Positions 1 to 12,694 of a stretch of DNA of 64,000 nucleotides are shown one piece after another. Position 1 is the stretch's first letter. The number at the start of each line of letters is the position of its first letter. The notes under the pieces are model-generated. The model searched no databases, had not been told where the DNA came from, and saw nothing but the letters and a program-made list of their open reading frames with translations. The stretch covers positions 32,605 to 96,604 of the forward strand of contig NW_025777584.1 in the NCBI RefSeq assembly GCF_021130785.1, in the 5' to 3' direction. The stretch comes from Homalodisca vitripennis. Its lineage: Eukaryota > Arthropoda > Insecta > Hemiptera > Cicadellidae. The position numbers were made by a program, and so were the translations under genes.

Positions 1-1930
1 AAAGGATTTTTGAATATAATTTCTTTCAATGCTCGGGATAACCTAACAGGGAGCAATCGACAGTGGAGGTTTGGTGTAATAATAGCAGCCATCTTGGACA
101 GTGACCACTGACCTATCTCAAGTAACCTACCACCAAAATAGATGTTCTTTCAAATCAAACACTTGCCCATGCATTAAAATAAGACTTCTTATATAATATA
201 TTTAATAATCTCTAGATTTAAGAACGAAACAAATTATACTTTTCTATAGTAGATTTTTGTAAGGAATACGAATTTAATAATGCCCACACCCACAATATAA
301 TAATTTAGAACCTTAGCATAAATATATTTAAGCACTTGTACGACAGGAGAAGCCATTAACTATTACCAAACAATGCTTATATATTTTAAAAAAAAAACTT
401 GTCCGAATACCTAAAGATCATTTCTTTTAATATAATCCGATATATTTCTAAATTATTATTTTTAATTATAATAGCAAAAAAGGAACATTTAAATCAAATT
501 CTCAAACCCAAAACCCTTCTTCCTCACTCTGACCAATAAGAAAAAATTCCTCAGTTCGCCATTGTTAACTGACCACTCTGATTGGCCAGCAGTGATCTAA
601 ACAGCTTCACACGGACCCAAGCCATCTTGTTAGCATCTTTAACCAGTTTCCTCGAGGTCTTGAGACAAGACAGACCTCCGTGTACTGACTACTACATTTT
701 TTTTAAATTTATCATAAAAACCTTCAATTTAACCAGTAAAATATCAAATTACACAGTACACTTACCTGAGCTTCGAGAATATTCCTTTTATATTTGACAA
801 AGGGAATTAGTTGAGTGAGAACATTGAACTTATCATAATTAACACCAAGCAGTGTATTATACTTGGTACTTTTCACTCTCATATTCGTCGCTTCATCTGC
901 CAGAACTGACATCCAGCATCAAGAGAAGTATTTCAAATAGAACTTAAAGAACTTCAGCACATAGAACATCCAGATCTTCACTCTCATCATTTCACCAAAC
1001 TACCCACCAGGATGGAGCCCGTCTTCTAGACACTCGTCAAGGGTACCCTTCATCACAACCCAGCTATCCAATCGCTCAATAAAGGAGAAAACTGGTCAGA
1101 GATTTAATTTATATTCCAATATAAACATTTATTTCAAAGATCACTGTCCAAACCCAATCAAATGAACTTAAAATTGTACTAAATTTCCTTTAAAAGCTCA
1201 TAAAATACTTTAATATTAATTTTCTGTCATAATATTCTTTTTTACTTACAATTAATATCAATTTCTTTATTTCAATATTTTAATCTTCCAAACAATAACT
1301 GTCATGATAAATAATTTAATATATGGCTGTCTTTTCTTTTAAATTGTCTTTGTCAGGTGAAAGAACCTACCCCTAGATAAGAGCAGAACAATTGTATTTT
1401 AATAGAGCATTCATTATATTTTTAAAAGAACCCTGAGAATTATTAATAAAAGAATTGTAAAAGAAATTAATAATTATAGTTCATTAAAAAGTTTGTAATA
1501 CAGATTTGTAAACAAGAATTTATTTATTTTCTCAACCACCTTTTCTTTTCATTTAAGATATAATAATAAATTGACACCACAACGTGAGAGAGAATTTTAA
1601 TAAACAATTGCAGTAAAGTAATATTAGTTTTTAAAAGAACAATGAAATCAAAGTCGGCCATAGTGATTGTATAAGTAGCAATATAAGGTTTTAATTTTAT
1701 TATTCTATAAGTATGTAATTTATTGCACTTTCAAATGTAAACCAAATGTATATTATAATTCCATTATTGTGTGTCTGTATAAGCAATAAAACAATTGGTA
1801 TAAAGTAGTTGGTTTTTAATTATTTAAATTTTAAATCCCACATGTAAACATTGCAGGTTTTACTACGAAATAATTCCGAGTTGGAGGAGGAAGGCCGCTA
1901 CGATGAATAACAGCTGACGCAGAGATCGCC
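1..1930. other. AT-rich DNA, no recognisable gene
   Basis: About 1.9 kb of AT-rich sequence with only short open stretches that have no recognisable motif. The only hint of coding is an acceptor-like TTGCAG at 1851-1856, followed by a short acidic open frame that stops near 1910. It could be a lost exon of the interrupted gene further right, but I cannot support that. No terminal inverted repeat was found here that pairs with the pB0 end. Confidence 0.6.
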
Positions 1931-1995
1931 GTGGGCAGTGACACTGGCCACCCGAGCGGCAAGGACAACTCATGTAGTAGTCATTCTGAGCTGTC
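1931..1995. repeat. Inner subterminal repeat of split piggyBac end pB0
   Basis: The block from about 1933 to 1964 matches the block at 25226-25260 in the same orientation. Both carry CAGT-N3-ACTGGCCA followed by a CCGA-x-CG-x-AAGG-like stretch. If the 23-kb nest (1996-25213) is removed, the two blocks become tandem subterminal repeats running into CAAAGGG and TTAA, the layout seen at the other piggyBac ends here. The nest entered at the TTA now at 1996-1998. Confidence 0.55.
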
Positions 1996-1999
1996 TTAA

Positions 2000-4900
2000 C
2001 CCTTTGCACTCTCCTGGCCTGCATTGCAGAATGTCCAATCACTCTTGTAGCCTGCAATGCATCCAGCAGATCCAGCACCATAACTCTGATTTTAAATGGT
2101 TTGGTTTGTCCATAAGCTCTCGTGTCCTGCATTGCAGGCAAAATCTATTTTTCTCTTCCACTCTCCTATCCAGCATTGCAGTCAACGCATGACTCATTAT
2201 ATTTAATTTTGTGTAATTAGTTGTAGTGTATCTACGTATTTCAAGTCATGTTAAACTGAAATAAAACTAACCAATTAACAAAATTTAGCTGTTTTCAATA
2301 GCCAAAAATATTTTTAAATTGAAATATTAACAATTTATTTGACAGTTTCTTTCTTGCTAGATACATATTGTCAAGTTTACTTAATTTACTTGTGTTTATA
2401 GACCTATTTTGTCATAACTCAGCATAAAATAGTAACAAGGGACAGTATTGATAACTATTAATGGCCGGTCAGATGTTGGGGTTCAAAACAATGTAAGGAA
2501 ACAATGACGCAACACTTGCAACACAGCTGGCTTATCAGTGACTAAGGGGCCAGTTCTATTTCCAGCAGTGTGAGTGGTTTATCAGTCTAGTTGACAAGTG
2601 TTTGTGACTTCTATTAGTATTTTGTTATTTTTGTGTTAGTTTTTAATAAAAGTTTTATTATAATGGCTGATGATTTACTGACTTCTGATGATATAAGGAA
2701 TATTATAAACCAAGACGTTTCTGATGACGAATTGGATGATATTGCACAACCTTCTACAAGTGCAGGTAAAGATTTGATATTTGATAGTGACCATGACAGT
2801 GATTTAGATATTGTTGAGGAAGATGGTGGGAGTGACAGTGATGTTCATGATAATGCTGATCCAGAGCCTTCTGAAAAAAATGGCGCAAATGGAACATGAA
2901 TGATGTTAGCTTTCTGAATTTAACCACGTTATTAGGGACAATTGTGGATTTAAACCTCCACAAAATTTTAATAGAGAATCTGACATTGAGTATTTCAATC
3001 TATTTTTTACCGATGAGCTGTGTCTTGAAATAGTAAAAGAAAGTAATCGTCATGCAAGACAGAAAATTTTAATGAACACTCCCCTGCAAAAAAATTCATG
3101 CTGGCACTCATGGGTTGACATTACTTTACTTGAGTTTAAGGCATTTATAGGTGTTGTTCTTAATATGGGACTGAATCAGAAACCATCGATAGATGATTAC
3201 TTTTCTCTGAATTGGTTGGATTTCCAACCGTGCTTTAAAACCGTATTTTCTAAAGAAAGATTCTATCAAATATTCTGGTCACTCCACATAAGCCCACCTC
3301 ACAATACAGGTCCAATATTAGGAACTTTGACCCGATCCGGGAAAGTTAAAAGATTTTTAAAGTATCTGGAAACCAAATTTCAAGAGTACTTTGTACCATC
3401 TAAGAATTTGAGTGTGGATGAAAGTACGATTGGTTTTTAAAGGCCGGGTTATGTTCAAAGTTTACAATAAGGATAAACCCACTAAGTGGGGACTTAAAGT
3501 TTTTTGTATTGAGTGATTCCGTAAGCGGGTATATATGTGCAATGGAACTTTACATTGGATCGCAAATGACTTTGAACATTGATCGGCCAGATTTATTAGT
3601 TACAACTAAGGTTGTCTTACATTTAACAAATAAAATTGAAAATGGTTATGGCACTGTGGAAGGTTTTCACATTTACACTGATCGATATTATACAAGTGTA
3701 GAATTGGCCAATGAGCTATTTAAAATGAAAGTGCATTTAACGGGGACATTGAACAGAGGTAGAAAGGGACTACCAAGTGAGATAAAAGCTAAACCAAAAT
3801 TGAAGAAGGGGGATATTTTATCTTATAGAAAAGATGGATGTGATTCAGACCCTTCAAATATACAGATTTTAGAATGGAAGGATAAGAGATCTGTACTTAT
3901 GCTAACTACCTTATACGACAACAGTACGGAAGAGGTAAAAAGAATAGTTAAAGGAGGAAATGAAGAATCTGTTTTGAAGCCAGCCGTTATATGCCGCTAT
4001 AATGAGAATATGGGTGGGGTGGACGTCGCAGACCACTACATATCTACGTATTCTTTTGCCCGGAAAACACTAAAAATGGTGGCGTAAGGTGTTTTTCTGG
4101 GCACTAGAAGTTGCAGTAGTTAATGCTTTTATATTACGCAATAGTACCAGACCACCAGGTGCCAAAGCATTGAAACAAAGAAATTTTAGGAGACATGTTA
4201 TTGAATCATTAGTTGGTGACATTAGAAACACAAAAAAGCGAGGACGGCCTTCTGTACAAGATGAAGATGTAAGACTAGATGGTAAACTACACGTGCCAGA
4301 GTTTTTGGAACCAAGAAAGTCTAAAGACTGTAGTGTGTGCAGTTTCACGGGAGAGCAAAGAGAGAGGAAGAGAACAAGACTTTATTGTGACACCTGTCCC
4401 AATAAGCCAGGACTACATCCGGGTAATTGTTTCCGCATTTACCATACAGTAAAAAGGTATAAAGAACAATAAGCAAATATGTTGCTAAAATAGTTTGTAA
4501 GTATTTTTGAACTCCTTTAATTTTACGTGATATCTATAATAAGCCTTTTCTTTTTAATTATATATATTATAAGTATAATTTTTTACTTTTATATGTTCAT
4601 TTTATTGTCAAAACTGCCATTTAACTATTTCTGCACATCTGTTCATTTTATATGTTATCTATAAGTCTTTTATTTTAATATAAATGTGTTTTTATATGTT
4701 TTTTCTGTTATTTATAGATTTGTAATTAAGTTTTTAAAACCATATATATCAATTTACTAAACAAAATATACATTTAAACAAATGTAAACACTGTTTTTCC
4801 TTATAACCTAACATATTTGTTTATGGTAGTTTAAAATTATTTCACGGTAAAATATAATACAACCAAGATACACAAGGAAAATTGATTACATTACAAATAT

Positions 4901-5169
4901 AATACAAAAAAAACAATATTGATAGAATTTTTGTAACCTTTGTGTATTTAAACTTTAAATACCCTTAAATGTCAGGCTGTGGAATGACTGGCAAAAATAA
5001 ATAATAGTTGTAATAGCGTCACTGGAGCATCTAGATCCCAGCTGTGGAGGAAACCATGGCCGCCTGCAATGCTGGATAGGAGAGTGCAGAGGACAGCAAG
5101 CAATAAAATAATTCAGAGCTCTTGGGAATCCGCCATTGACTGCAATGCAGGCAAGGAGAGTGCAAAGGG
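2000..5169 (+). mobile_element. piggyBac element pB1
   Basis: TTAA flanks both sides (1996-1999 and 5170-5173). The 30-bp terminal inverted repeats begin CCCTTTGCACTCTCCT and differ at one position. Each TIR ends in a CTGCATTGCAG palindrome. A second subterminal copy with CACTCTCCTATCCAGC occurs near 2157-2180 and, inverted, near 5065-5090. The element is 3,170 bp and carries one transposase gene. Its right TTAA is made of the Harbinger H1 duplication (TTA) plus the first base of H1, so pB1 landed exactly on the H1 boundary. Confidence 0.93.
2663..4472 (+). pseudogene. piggyBac transposase (pB1), frameshifted
   Basis: DDD-type transposase expected to cut and paste at TTAA. It starts at MADDLLTSDD with an acidic N-terminus. 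The core has the catalytic aspartate motifs NLSVDES (about 3410), HIYTDRYYTS (about 3670) and MGGVDVADHY (about 4010). It ends with a cysteine-rich domain (CSVC..., CDTC..., H; about 4330-4450) that normally binds the TIR palindromes. The frame breaks at about 2874-2880 (A7), near 2915 (a two-base change, not a homopolymer), 3434-3438 (T5), 3500-3505 (T6) and 4072-4076 (A5). Apart from the one near 2915, each is repaired by a single base in the run. About 580 residues in total, normal for the family. Either recently dead or damaged by consensus errors. Confidence 0.9.
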
Positions 5170-5172
5170 TTA

Positions 5173-5240
5173 AGGTGGCATTCCTAAGCGACGACTGTGG
5201 CGACTCCAGCCGCACTGCTCGAGCCGCGCGGCCAGAACCA
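5173..5240. repeat. H1 left TIR
   Basis: It pairs with the inverted sequence at 8530-8604 plus 16210-16221. It is CpG-rich and repeats the word GCGAC/GTCGC. The matching CTCGAGCCGCGCG lies at about 5217-5230 on the left and inverted near 8560-8575 on the right. Confidence 0.85.
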
Positions 5241-5303
5241 CAACGGCTGTAGCCGACAGGTACATTCCTTAGGAGCGACTAGAGCAGTTGGGTTTTAGAC
5301 GTC

Positions 5304-8147
5304 ATGGCAGATGCATCAGTGTTGGGGTTAGCCTATATTCTACTGCAAGAAGAAGAGGAAGAAGAAATATTGTTGGTTAAGTTCAAAAAGAATGAAAATC
5401 CACATCCATTCATTGTACCTATCAAGATGCCAAGAGGGGTTTCAAAAGATTTTAATTCAGAGACATCTTCTGCAGGACGACTCAATGTTCAGAAAGTTTT
5501 TTCGTTTGAATAGAGTCCAGTTTGATTACATATTATCATGCATCGAAAGCGGTTTAATCAGAAACTCATGCAACAAAGTCAAACAGCCCATCAGCCCTGC
5601 AGAAAAATTGGGACTGACGCTAAGGTAAGAATGTAATATAACAGTAAATGCTTAAAAAACAATATGTTTATTAAAAAAACATTAGGCCTACATTGGAAAA
5701 CATCTATATCATAAACCTATTAAAACAGTATGTTAGTTTGCATGTGCAGATTATTTAAATTTCATACCACATGTGTTGGTCAATAGAGTGAAGTCGTACT
5801 CATCATCATCATTCAAAATAGATGGTGATTGAAGTGTCAAATTCGAGCTGCAAGAAGTGGAGGACTTGTCATCAAACCGTGGGACATTATGAGCTCGATT
5901 TACTTCTTCCAATTCCAATTGGCTAACAATTTGACAAATTTCCATCCTCGCACGGATTTGATTTTCAGGGGAAAATTTTTTAAGTGTCATAGCCATACTT
6001 TGGAAAAATACATCAATGGGATGTTGCTCTTTTGGCTTATCCAAAATAGCTGACATTAGTTTAGATCTTTCTTCAGAATTCCTCTTAAAAACTTTGAGAA
6101 TACTTTCTCCTGATAATTTAGTTTTCAGCTTTCGTTTTTTTGATTGCTTCGGCACACCATCACCATCGAGCTGCTCGGGTTCTTCGGATAGATCTTTGTT
6201 AAGATCCTCTGGATCACGAATTTCAGAATAAACAGATTCTTCGGCCATTTCAACATTTTCAGTTTCTTGTCCATCAACTTTTGTTTCATCATCTTGAGTG
6301 ATAGTATTTGTGACTGTCCTAAGACAACGCAAAAAGAGTTTATTAGTTTTTCCATAATAGTTCCATAATAGGTTGTTCATACACTGTACACTGAGAGAAA
6401 AGGGGTGTTTGAACATACTTAAATACGTTTTTATCAAATAAAGATAAATATTTAGTTTCAACATTAAGTCAAACAATAGAGGTACCTATGTTATTTACGT
6501 ATGTGATGTTGGTGTTGAGTGACGCCACTATATGACGTTCCAACCGCAAGATGTATGAAAAATAAGTAGTCAATTGAATTGTGTTTCTTACTTATGCCTA
6601 TGATAATATGTAAATAGAAAATTTACATATTACAACTATGTTGGTTATAAAATTATTAATTGCATAGTATGTTATTTACTTAATTTTGGAGAAGCAGTGA
6701 GGAATTTACTAATCGGAAGTACGTTATTTAATTACTTTCAAGAGCACATATACGGAGTATCCCCGAACTTCCCACCAATATTTTCAGGTATTATTCCTGG
6801 ACCAAAGACAAACTAAAAATATAATATTCAAACTTTCACAAACTAAAGATGTTGTAAAATGTATAAATCTAATTTTTTACCTCCTTTTGACCGAAACTGT
6901 TAGGTATTAGTATCAAATAATCAAGAATAAAAGGTCAATAACAAAAGTCATGTATAACAAAATATCTAATATCACATTGCCAGTTTCAGGCCAACTTACT
7001 CTCTCTCACATTAGACCACGTTCATGAATTCAAGGTAGTCTTCAAGATGCCATTTGCGCACTTTCTTTGAACTCGCAGATCCTGTGGGAAGTTTTTTTGG
7101 CTCTTTTGCGCCTCATATATGTATCCCGGATATTTTTCCATCGGTTTTTACACTCTTCAGCTGAAAAAAAATGTTTCATTAAATTTTACGAATTTTTTCA
7201 GGTATTTAGCAGTTGGAGAAAGCTTCGCTTCTTTGTCATTTGCATTCCGAATATCAGCAAGTTATATAAGTCGTATTATCAAGGAAGTATTAGAAGTATG
7301 CAGTGCAAGACTTCCAGCTGAATTCATGCCAACTCCTACTACTCAAGACCTCCTCTTACTGTCGAAGGCCTTTGAAGAATTATGGAATTTTCCCAATTGT
7401 ATATTGGCAGTAGATGGAAAACATGTACGGGTTTCTTGTCCAGCAAGTAGTGGATCCCAATTTTTTAATTACAAAGAGTACTTTTCAATAGTTTTGCTAG
7501 CTTTTGTAGATGCTAATTATAAGTTTGTTATGGTTGACATTGGTTCCTACGGACGCGAAAGAGACAGTGGTATTTTAGAAAAATCTAACTTAGGGGGGCT
7601 AATCAGAAATGAACAGTTCTATCCTCCACCAAGGACTGTAGGTACAAAAGAGCTTCCTTATGTTATAGTAGGTGATGAAGCCTTTAAACTTTCAATGCAT
7701 TTAATGAAACCTTTCACAAGACCAGAAGCTCGTACTAATAAAAGAAAAGCTGTTTTCAACTACAGACTGTCTCGTGCAAGAAGAGTATCGGAAAATTCCT
7801 TTGCATTACTGTCTCAAGTTTTTCGTGTTTTTTATACCCCAATAGCAGTCAACCCAGGGGTCACAGACAAGTTAATATTGACTGCCTGTTGCCTGCACAA
7901 TATGCTACGCGATGCGTACCTTGAAGAAAATGGCCAGTGTTATTTTGAGCTCTCCAACTCGGAACCATTATCATCACAAAATATGATTTCTTTGCGTGCT
8001 GGAGGTGGCTTTGGTAACCTTGAAGGTTTTGACATAAGAGACCGTTTTTGTGACTACTTTAATAGCAAAAGTGGATCCGTACATTGGCAAATGACACACG
8101 TCAACAAGACAGACGAACAATTAAAGAGGAAAAGAAAACCCTATTAA
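5304..8147 (+). CDS. Harbinger DDE transposase (H1), two exons
   Basis: Exon 1 runs from 5304 to about 5625 and ends LGLTLR before GTAAGA. Exon 2 starts at 7202-7203 after TTTTTCAG with YLAVGES and ends at 8147. The DDE_Tnp_4-type core has D in ILAVDGKH (about 7405), D in DIGSYGRERD (about 7545) and E in RRVSENS (about 7785). The ASYISRI region looks like a helix-turn-helix. Exon 1 has one frame break near 5440-5460; exon 2 (about 315 residues) is uninterrupted. The 1.6-kb intron holds exons 2 and 3 of the antisense MADF gene. It is expected to cut at TTA with its MADF partner. Confidence 0.87.
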
Positions 8148-8364
8148 AGGGATGTAACTTTTGTGTTCATAAACATAAGTCAAATGTACTTTATACTTAC
8201 TGTAAATAAATAAGCAAATATAATACTTTACCTGGTAATTTCATTTTCATGCCAATTTCACTCCACACGTTATCTCTGACGTTTGCATCCTTGTACAGGT
8301 GGTGTTTTGCGTTAAAAAGACAAGGGTGTTCACGCACTAGTTCGATGAGTCTTGAGTCTTCCAT
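5751..8364 (-). CDS. MADF-BESS accessory protein (H1), three exons
   Basis: Exon 1, 8364-8232, begins MEDSRLIELVREHPCLF, a MADF N-terminus. Exon 2, from 7160 to about 7005, has the KNRWKNIRDTYMRRK part of MADF and WHLEDYLEFM. Exon 3, 6318-5751, is acidic, then basic, then has a BESS motif (PIDVFFQSMAMTLKKFSPE) near residues 130-170 of the exon. MADF is a Myb-like DNA-binding fold; BESS mediates protein contacts. In Harbingers the second protein helps bring transposase to DNA and into the nucleus. Exon 2 has one extra A in an A7 run (7092-7098 on the plus strand as T7). The end of exon 2 is uncertain: the likely donor is preceded by a stop in frame. Confidence 0.8.
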
Positions 8365-8930
8365 AATTGATGAACAATGCACATTAAAACAGTAAAAACA
8401 GCTTCAGTCGTCGCGGCTGTTACGACTAGACTGCTCATGTGAGCAGTCCAGCCGTACGTCTCGAGCCGCCGCATTACAGTCGCTTCTGTCGCGCGGCGCT
8501 AGTCGCGTCATAGGAATGGGTTTCGTTTACTTACATGCGATGCGGTATGAGTCATAGTCGCGCGGCTCGAGCCGTGCGGCTGGAGCCGCGACAGTCGTCG
8601 CTTAAGGCTACGGCCACACTCACCGTTTTTGTCGCTGCGTCAGAATCGCAACGATAGGAGAATCTCTGTTTAGAATGGAGTTAAATGGGAGCCGGCCACA
8701 CTGGCCGTCCTGCGACGACGGCAGCGATTCGAACGCAACATGTAGCGTTTTTCGGTCGCTGCGACGAAAACGCAGCTTATGTTATCAAATGAAGGTGGCC
8801 ACACTCGCCGTTCCTGTCGCAACTTGTCCCTCCCCACTCTTCTTACTTCCTATACCATTTCAGTCACCTCACTCTATTTGTGACCTCTTTGACAAGTGTC
8901 TTCTTTGTTGTAATAATTCTATTAGTTAAA

Positions 8931-11560
8931 ATGTTTGACACCGAACTATTTATTAACGAGGTGAGCATCCGTCCTCCACTTTGGGATCTTAAATTAAAGG
9001 ACTACAGTAACCGTGATTTAAAATCTAAGCTATGGATTGAGGTGGCCAGGATAGTGCTTTCGAACTGGGAGCAGATGACTAATGAGGAAAAAAAATAAAG
9101 AAGGTGAGTAAAATTTTAGTACTTGAAATAATAATGAATTTATTTTCATAAAAACAAGACCATTTACAAAAAATAAGCAATGACTGAAAAACTAACCTAA
9201 CCACATTTTCCAGTAATTGTGCAAGTAGAGAGAATATTTAACTGCTTAAAAAAATTTACTCCAGTCTTCCGTGAAAAAATCGTAATCGCTCCCTGTAGCG
9301 TACAAAATAAAATGTAGGACTGTAAGGTTTTACAGAAATTACTATAATTTTAGCACAACAATTACTAAAACTATCAATGTTATGCACACATTACATGAAA
9401 CTGAACAGCATTGAATATTATAAATAAAAAATAATATAAATATGATGTGTTCATATCTAAGGGAGTTTCAGTTTATAAAGCAGTAATGTACACTTTTATC
9501 AAGCTCATTTACAAAACTTTCCTATATTATTAATGGCATACTTAAGAGTAAGTTATTTAAATCATGTCAAATTGCCAAGGAACGCTTCCAGCGGGGGATG
9601 TGAAATAATTGGCGAATCTATCGCGGATTGCTTTTGCAGTCAAAGGGGCGCCGCCAGTGCCCAACACGGGTATGTCTTCTAAAGGACAAGACAGGGTGTC
9701 TTCAAACTGAAAACCGTCTCTTACACGTACAAAGTTGTGTAAAACACATGCGGCTTGAACAACCTCTACAACAAATTCTGAGTCCAAACAAATAGCACCA
9801 TGAAAAACTCGCCATTTGTTAGCAAGTAAACCGAAAGTGCATTCAAACAAATCGACGAGCTCGTGAAAGCCGATAGTTAAACAATATTTTTTGTGTGGTT
9901 AGATTTCTTTTAGCATATGGCCTAAGAACATGTTGAGTCATTGAGAAAGCTTCATCTGCTACAATGACGAAAGGCATTGGGGTGTCATCTTCAGAATCAG
10001 GCAATCTTTGATCATTTGGTATACTAAGTTTTCCCTTAACTAGCAGATTGTGCAAGGCAGACTGTCTAAAAATATTAGAATCACTATTTTTTCCGTAACT
10101 ACCAATATCAATTGCAGTAAAACAATAGTTTGAATCAACCAAAGCAAGCAACACAACAGAAAAAAATTGTTTGTAGTTGAAATACTCCGAGCCACTTCCT
10201 TGAGGATTCACTATTCGGATATGTTTTCCGTCCAAGGCTCCCATGCAGTTTGGAAAATTTGCACGAGTATTGAAGCCATTGGCAATTTCTTCCCATTCTT
10301 CGGTATTTGGCAGTTTCATAAACTTTTCTTTCATAGTAGCCCATAAAACCGTGCAAGTTTCTCTGATGAGTTTACTTATAGTCGATCTACCAATTCGGTA
10401 TTCAAACGCGAGAGATCTGAACGTGTTTCCTGTAGCAATAAACCTGAAACAAATAACAAAATCTGTAGATATATATTTTATCTCACAGTAATAAGACACT
10501 GTGTTAGTTGTTCAAGTTTATTATTGGGGACTTGAACATAAAAACCCAACCCCCCCCCACCTGAAACGAAACAAATCTAACTTTTTGGACTTTTCTGGTT
10601 GGTTAATGTAATTTACATTACTAACATGTATCCTTGATAAAGTATATAATTGCATAAACTGTCTTTATTACAGTAAAGGAATTGCAAAAAAAATGGAGAT
10701 CACTACGAGATTGTTTTGCGAGGGAGATGAAAAACTTGAAATTACCTAGTGGCAGTAGCCAAAAGAAGAAGAAAAAGTATGTGTACTTCGATCAACTGCT
10801 GTTCCTCACTGCGAACAACACTGACAGGAGGTAAGAATTAATAAGAAAATATTAGCAAATCTGTTAACCTAACCTAACCTAACCTAACCTAACCTTTTTC
10901 AACTTGTTTTTTTTAACAGGTTTAACTTGTTGTAGGTAAAAAATTTGAGAGTTTAACTTTTATCCTGAACTCAATGGTGAAGAGCTATTTTCTTGCAGGA
11001 CAACCACCAATGTTCCTGATGAGCAACCCGACATTGGAAACGAAAATGCGGCTACTGAAGAAAACAACGAAGATTTGACTGAGGTAGTTGCTTCAGAACC
11101 AGCAACACCTAACCAAGTAGCGCCCAACCAAGCAGCGCCTAACCGTATCAACAAAAAATATCGACAGACTCCCTTTGAAATGGCCGTACTTAAACATTTG
11201 ACAAATGCAAGCAAGCCAACGGATGAAGAAGAAGAAGCTGATAAGCACTTTCTACTATCCTTTTTGCCTATGTTAAAAAACCTTCCTGTTGACAAAAAAT
11301 TGTGGGTTCGGATGAAATTTACGGAAGTTATGCAGCAAGCCTTGGCAGTAGAACGCTATAACCCTCCCCCTGCATTTTTTGCCCACTCAAGTCACCAGTG
11401 GCAGCAGCTACCAAACGTCCCTAATCATCCCCAATATAACTACCCTAATTGGACGGATGCTTCTCCAAGAGAGCGCCAGGCTAACATTCAGTCCCCTACA
11501 CCCTCTGAATCGCTTAGTAACAATAATTCGGATGTGTTTAGTGTTTTTGAAGAATTGTAA
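8931..11560 (+). CDS. MADF-BESS accessory protein (H2), three exons
   Basis: Exon 1 (8931-9103) begins MFDTELFINEV with a MADF N-terminus (RPPLWDLKLKDYSNRDLK). Exon 2 (10674-10830) gives KKWRSLRDCFAREMKNLKLPSG and a KKKKKYVYFDQLLFL end. Exon 3 (10999-11560) is acidic and Pro/Asn-rich, and carries a BESS motif (FLLSFLPMLKNLPVDKKLW, about residues 75-110 of the exon). Donor GTGAGT at 9104 and acceptor TTACAG at 10668-10673 are good. One extra A in the A8 run at 9088-9095 breaks exon 1 just before the donor. Exons 2 and 3 lie in the antisense transposase intron. Confidence 0.85.
9104..9550. other. MADF intron / 3' flank of transposase in H2
   Basis: AT-rich, no coding potential. It is the part of the H2 MADF intron 1 that precedes the 3' end of the antisense transposase, so it probably also holds the transposase 3' UTR. 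Confidence 0.6.
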
Positions 11561-12232
11561 TTGGACTGGACACCTTCATTGCAAAAGTGTTAATTATTTT
11601 TACTGCATTATTTAAATGTAAGATTACATAACCTCTTGCATTACAAATATTACTTGTTTGATTTGATATTTTGCTATCTCATTTACCTACAACAACAAAT
11701 ACAATTATAATCTATTACAAATAACTATTAAAGTAATGGATTTAAAATTATAATAACATGAAATTTGTTCTGAGGTTAAGTGGTAGAGACGACTGAACTT
11801 CGCCTCCTTAAATTTTCCTTTTCCATTTCAATATAAAGTAGGAACGTGGAATAATTGATAACGTTGAAGCATTTAATATATTTTGTCAAATGTTATTATA
11901 ATATCAGAGTAATTGTCACATTTTGTTACGTACCTCAAAGTTACAGCTAAGCGTTCCTCTGCTGGTATACTCAGACGTAGTCTGGTGTCTTGTTTTGACA
12001 GATCATCTCTCACTAGAGCTAATAGTTCATCAAACGATGTGGCACTCATTCGAAAATAAGAGAAGAACTTTTCATTATCATTACGCAAAAAACTCATTAA
12101 TGTATAAAACTGGCCTTGGCTCAAACGCACTGTGTTCATTGGATGAATACCAAATCTTCTCTTTCTTTTCTTTTTCAAATAAGATCTAACAGCTAACACT
12201 AGTAATAAGTCTGCTTCACTTAGAGAAGACAT
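9557..12232 (-). CDS. Harbinger DDE transposase (H2), two exons
   Basis: Exon 1 (12232-11934) runs MSSLSEADLL to LAVTLR with the FFSYFRMSATSFDELL segment. Exon 2 (10443-9557) resumes FIATGNTFRSLAFEYRIG (helix-turn-helix-like). The DDE core has D in GALDGKHIRI, D in DIGSYGKNSD and E in VECTFG. A single-base shift at about 9846-9850, in a short T run next to the third acidic residue, separates RLSRARRFV from ECTFGLL. C-terminus GSVPWQFDMI. The intron donor sits at LTLR, as in H1 and H4. About 400 residues, normal for animal PIF transposases. Confidence 0.88.
10866..10894. repeat. Short (CCTAA)n / TTAGG array
   Basis: Five consecutive CCTAA units lie in the intron between MADF exons 2 and 3 of H2. 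This is the insect telomeric repeat motif in an interstitial position. It is too short to be a telomere, and looser AACCT words recur at 57770-57830. Confidence 0.8.
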
Positions 12233-12694
12233 CTTTGCCACTGAGATCTGCGTTTTTGACGGCGAGTGTGGCCCATGTCTGCGATTCTGACGCAACGTCA
12301 TCGTCGCATGCGATTCTGACGCAGCGACAAAAACGGTGAGTGTGGCCGTAGCCTAAGGGGCGTTCACACATGGCGACTTTACTCGCTGCGACTAGAGTAG
12401 CGGCTACTAATCGCTATGTGTGAACAGTAAGTAGCGGCGACTAGCACTCGCCGGCGAGTAAAAATTCACTCGCGAGGAAAGTTGGACATGTTTAACTTTT
12501 GGGGCGAGTAGTCGCCAGTAGCTGACCTTTGAAGTGTCACGTGGTACACTCGCCGCAAGTGGTAGCAAGCCTGTCGCCCTGTGTGAATAGTGTTATCGCC
12601 GACTAGAAGCCGGTAGCTTGCGATCTGACGACTCGTGGTTGTGTTTTGCTCCTTTTATAACGTTTTGTCAGTTTATACGGATTCTATACTAAAG

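Larger units (their letters stand above)
8605..12354 (-). mobile_element. PIF/Harbinger element H2
   Basis: TIRs begin AGGCTACGGCCACACTCACC and match over about 45 bp (8605-8650 and inverted 12308-12354). The target is TTA/TAA inside the right TIR of H1 (8602-8604). On the right, H2 abuts H3; the shared TTA there is two bases short (GCCTAAGG where GCCTTTAAGG is expected). The 3.75-kb element carries a MADF-BESS gene (+) and a transposase (-). Confidence 0.9.

Noticed and set aside
582..912. Two overlapping open stretches on opposite strands
   Set aside because: Short, no motif, no splice or start context, in AT-rich DNA.
1863..2192. Open frames on both strands across the pB1 left end
   Set aside because: They run over the TIR and subterminal repeats of pB1 and the pB0 fragment; no protein similarity.
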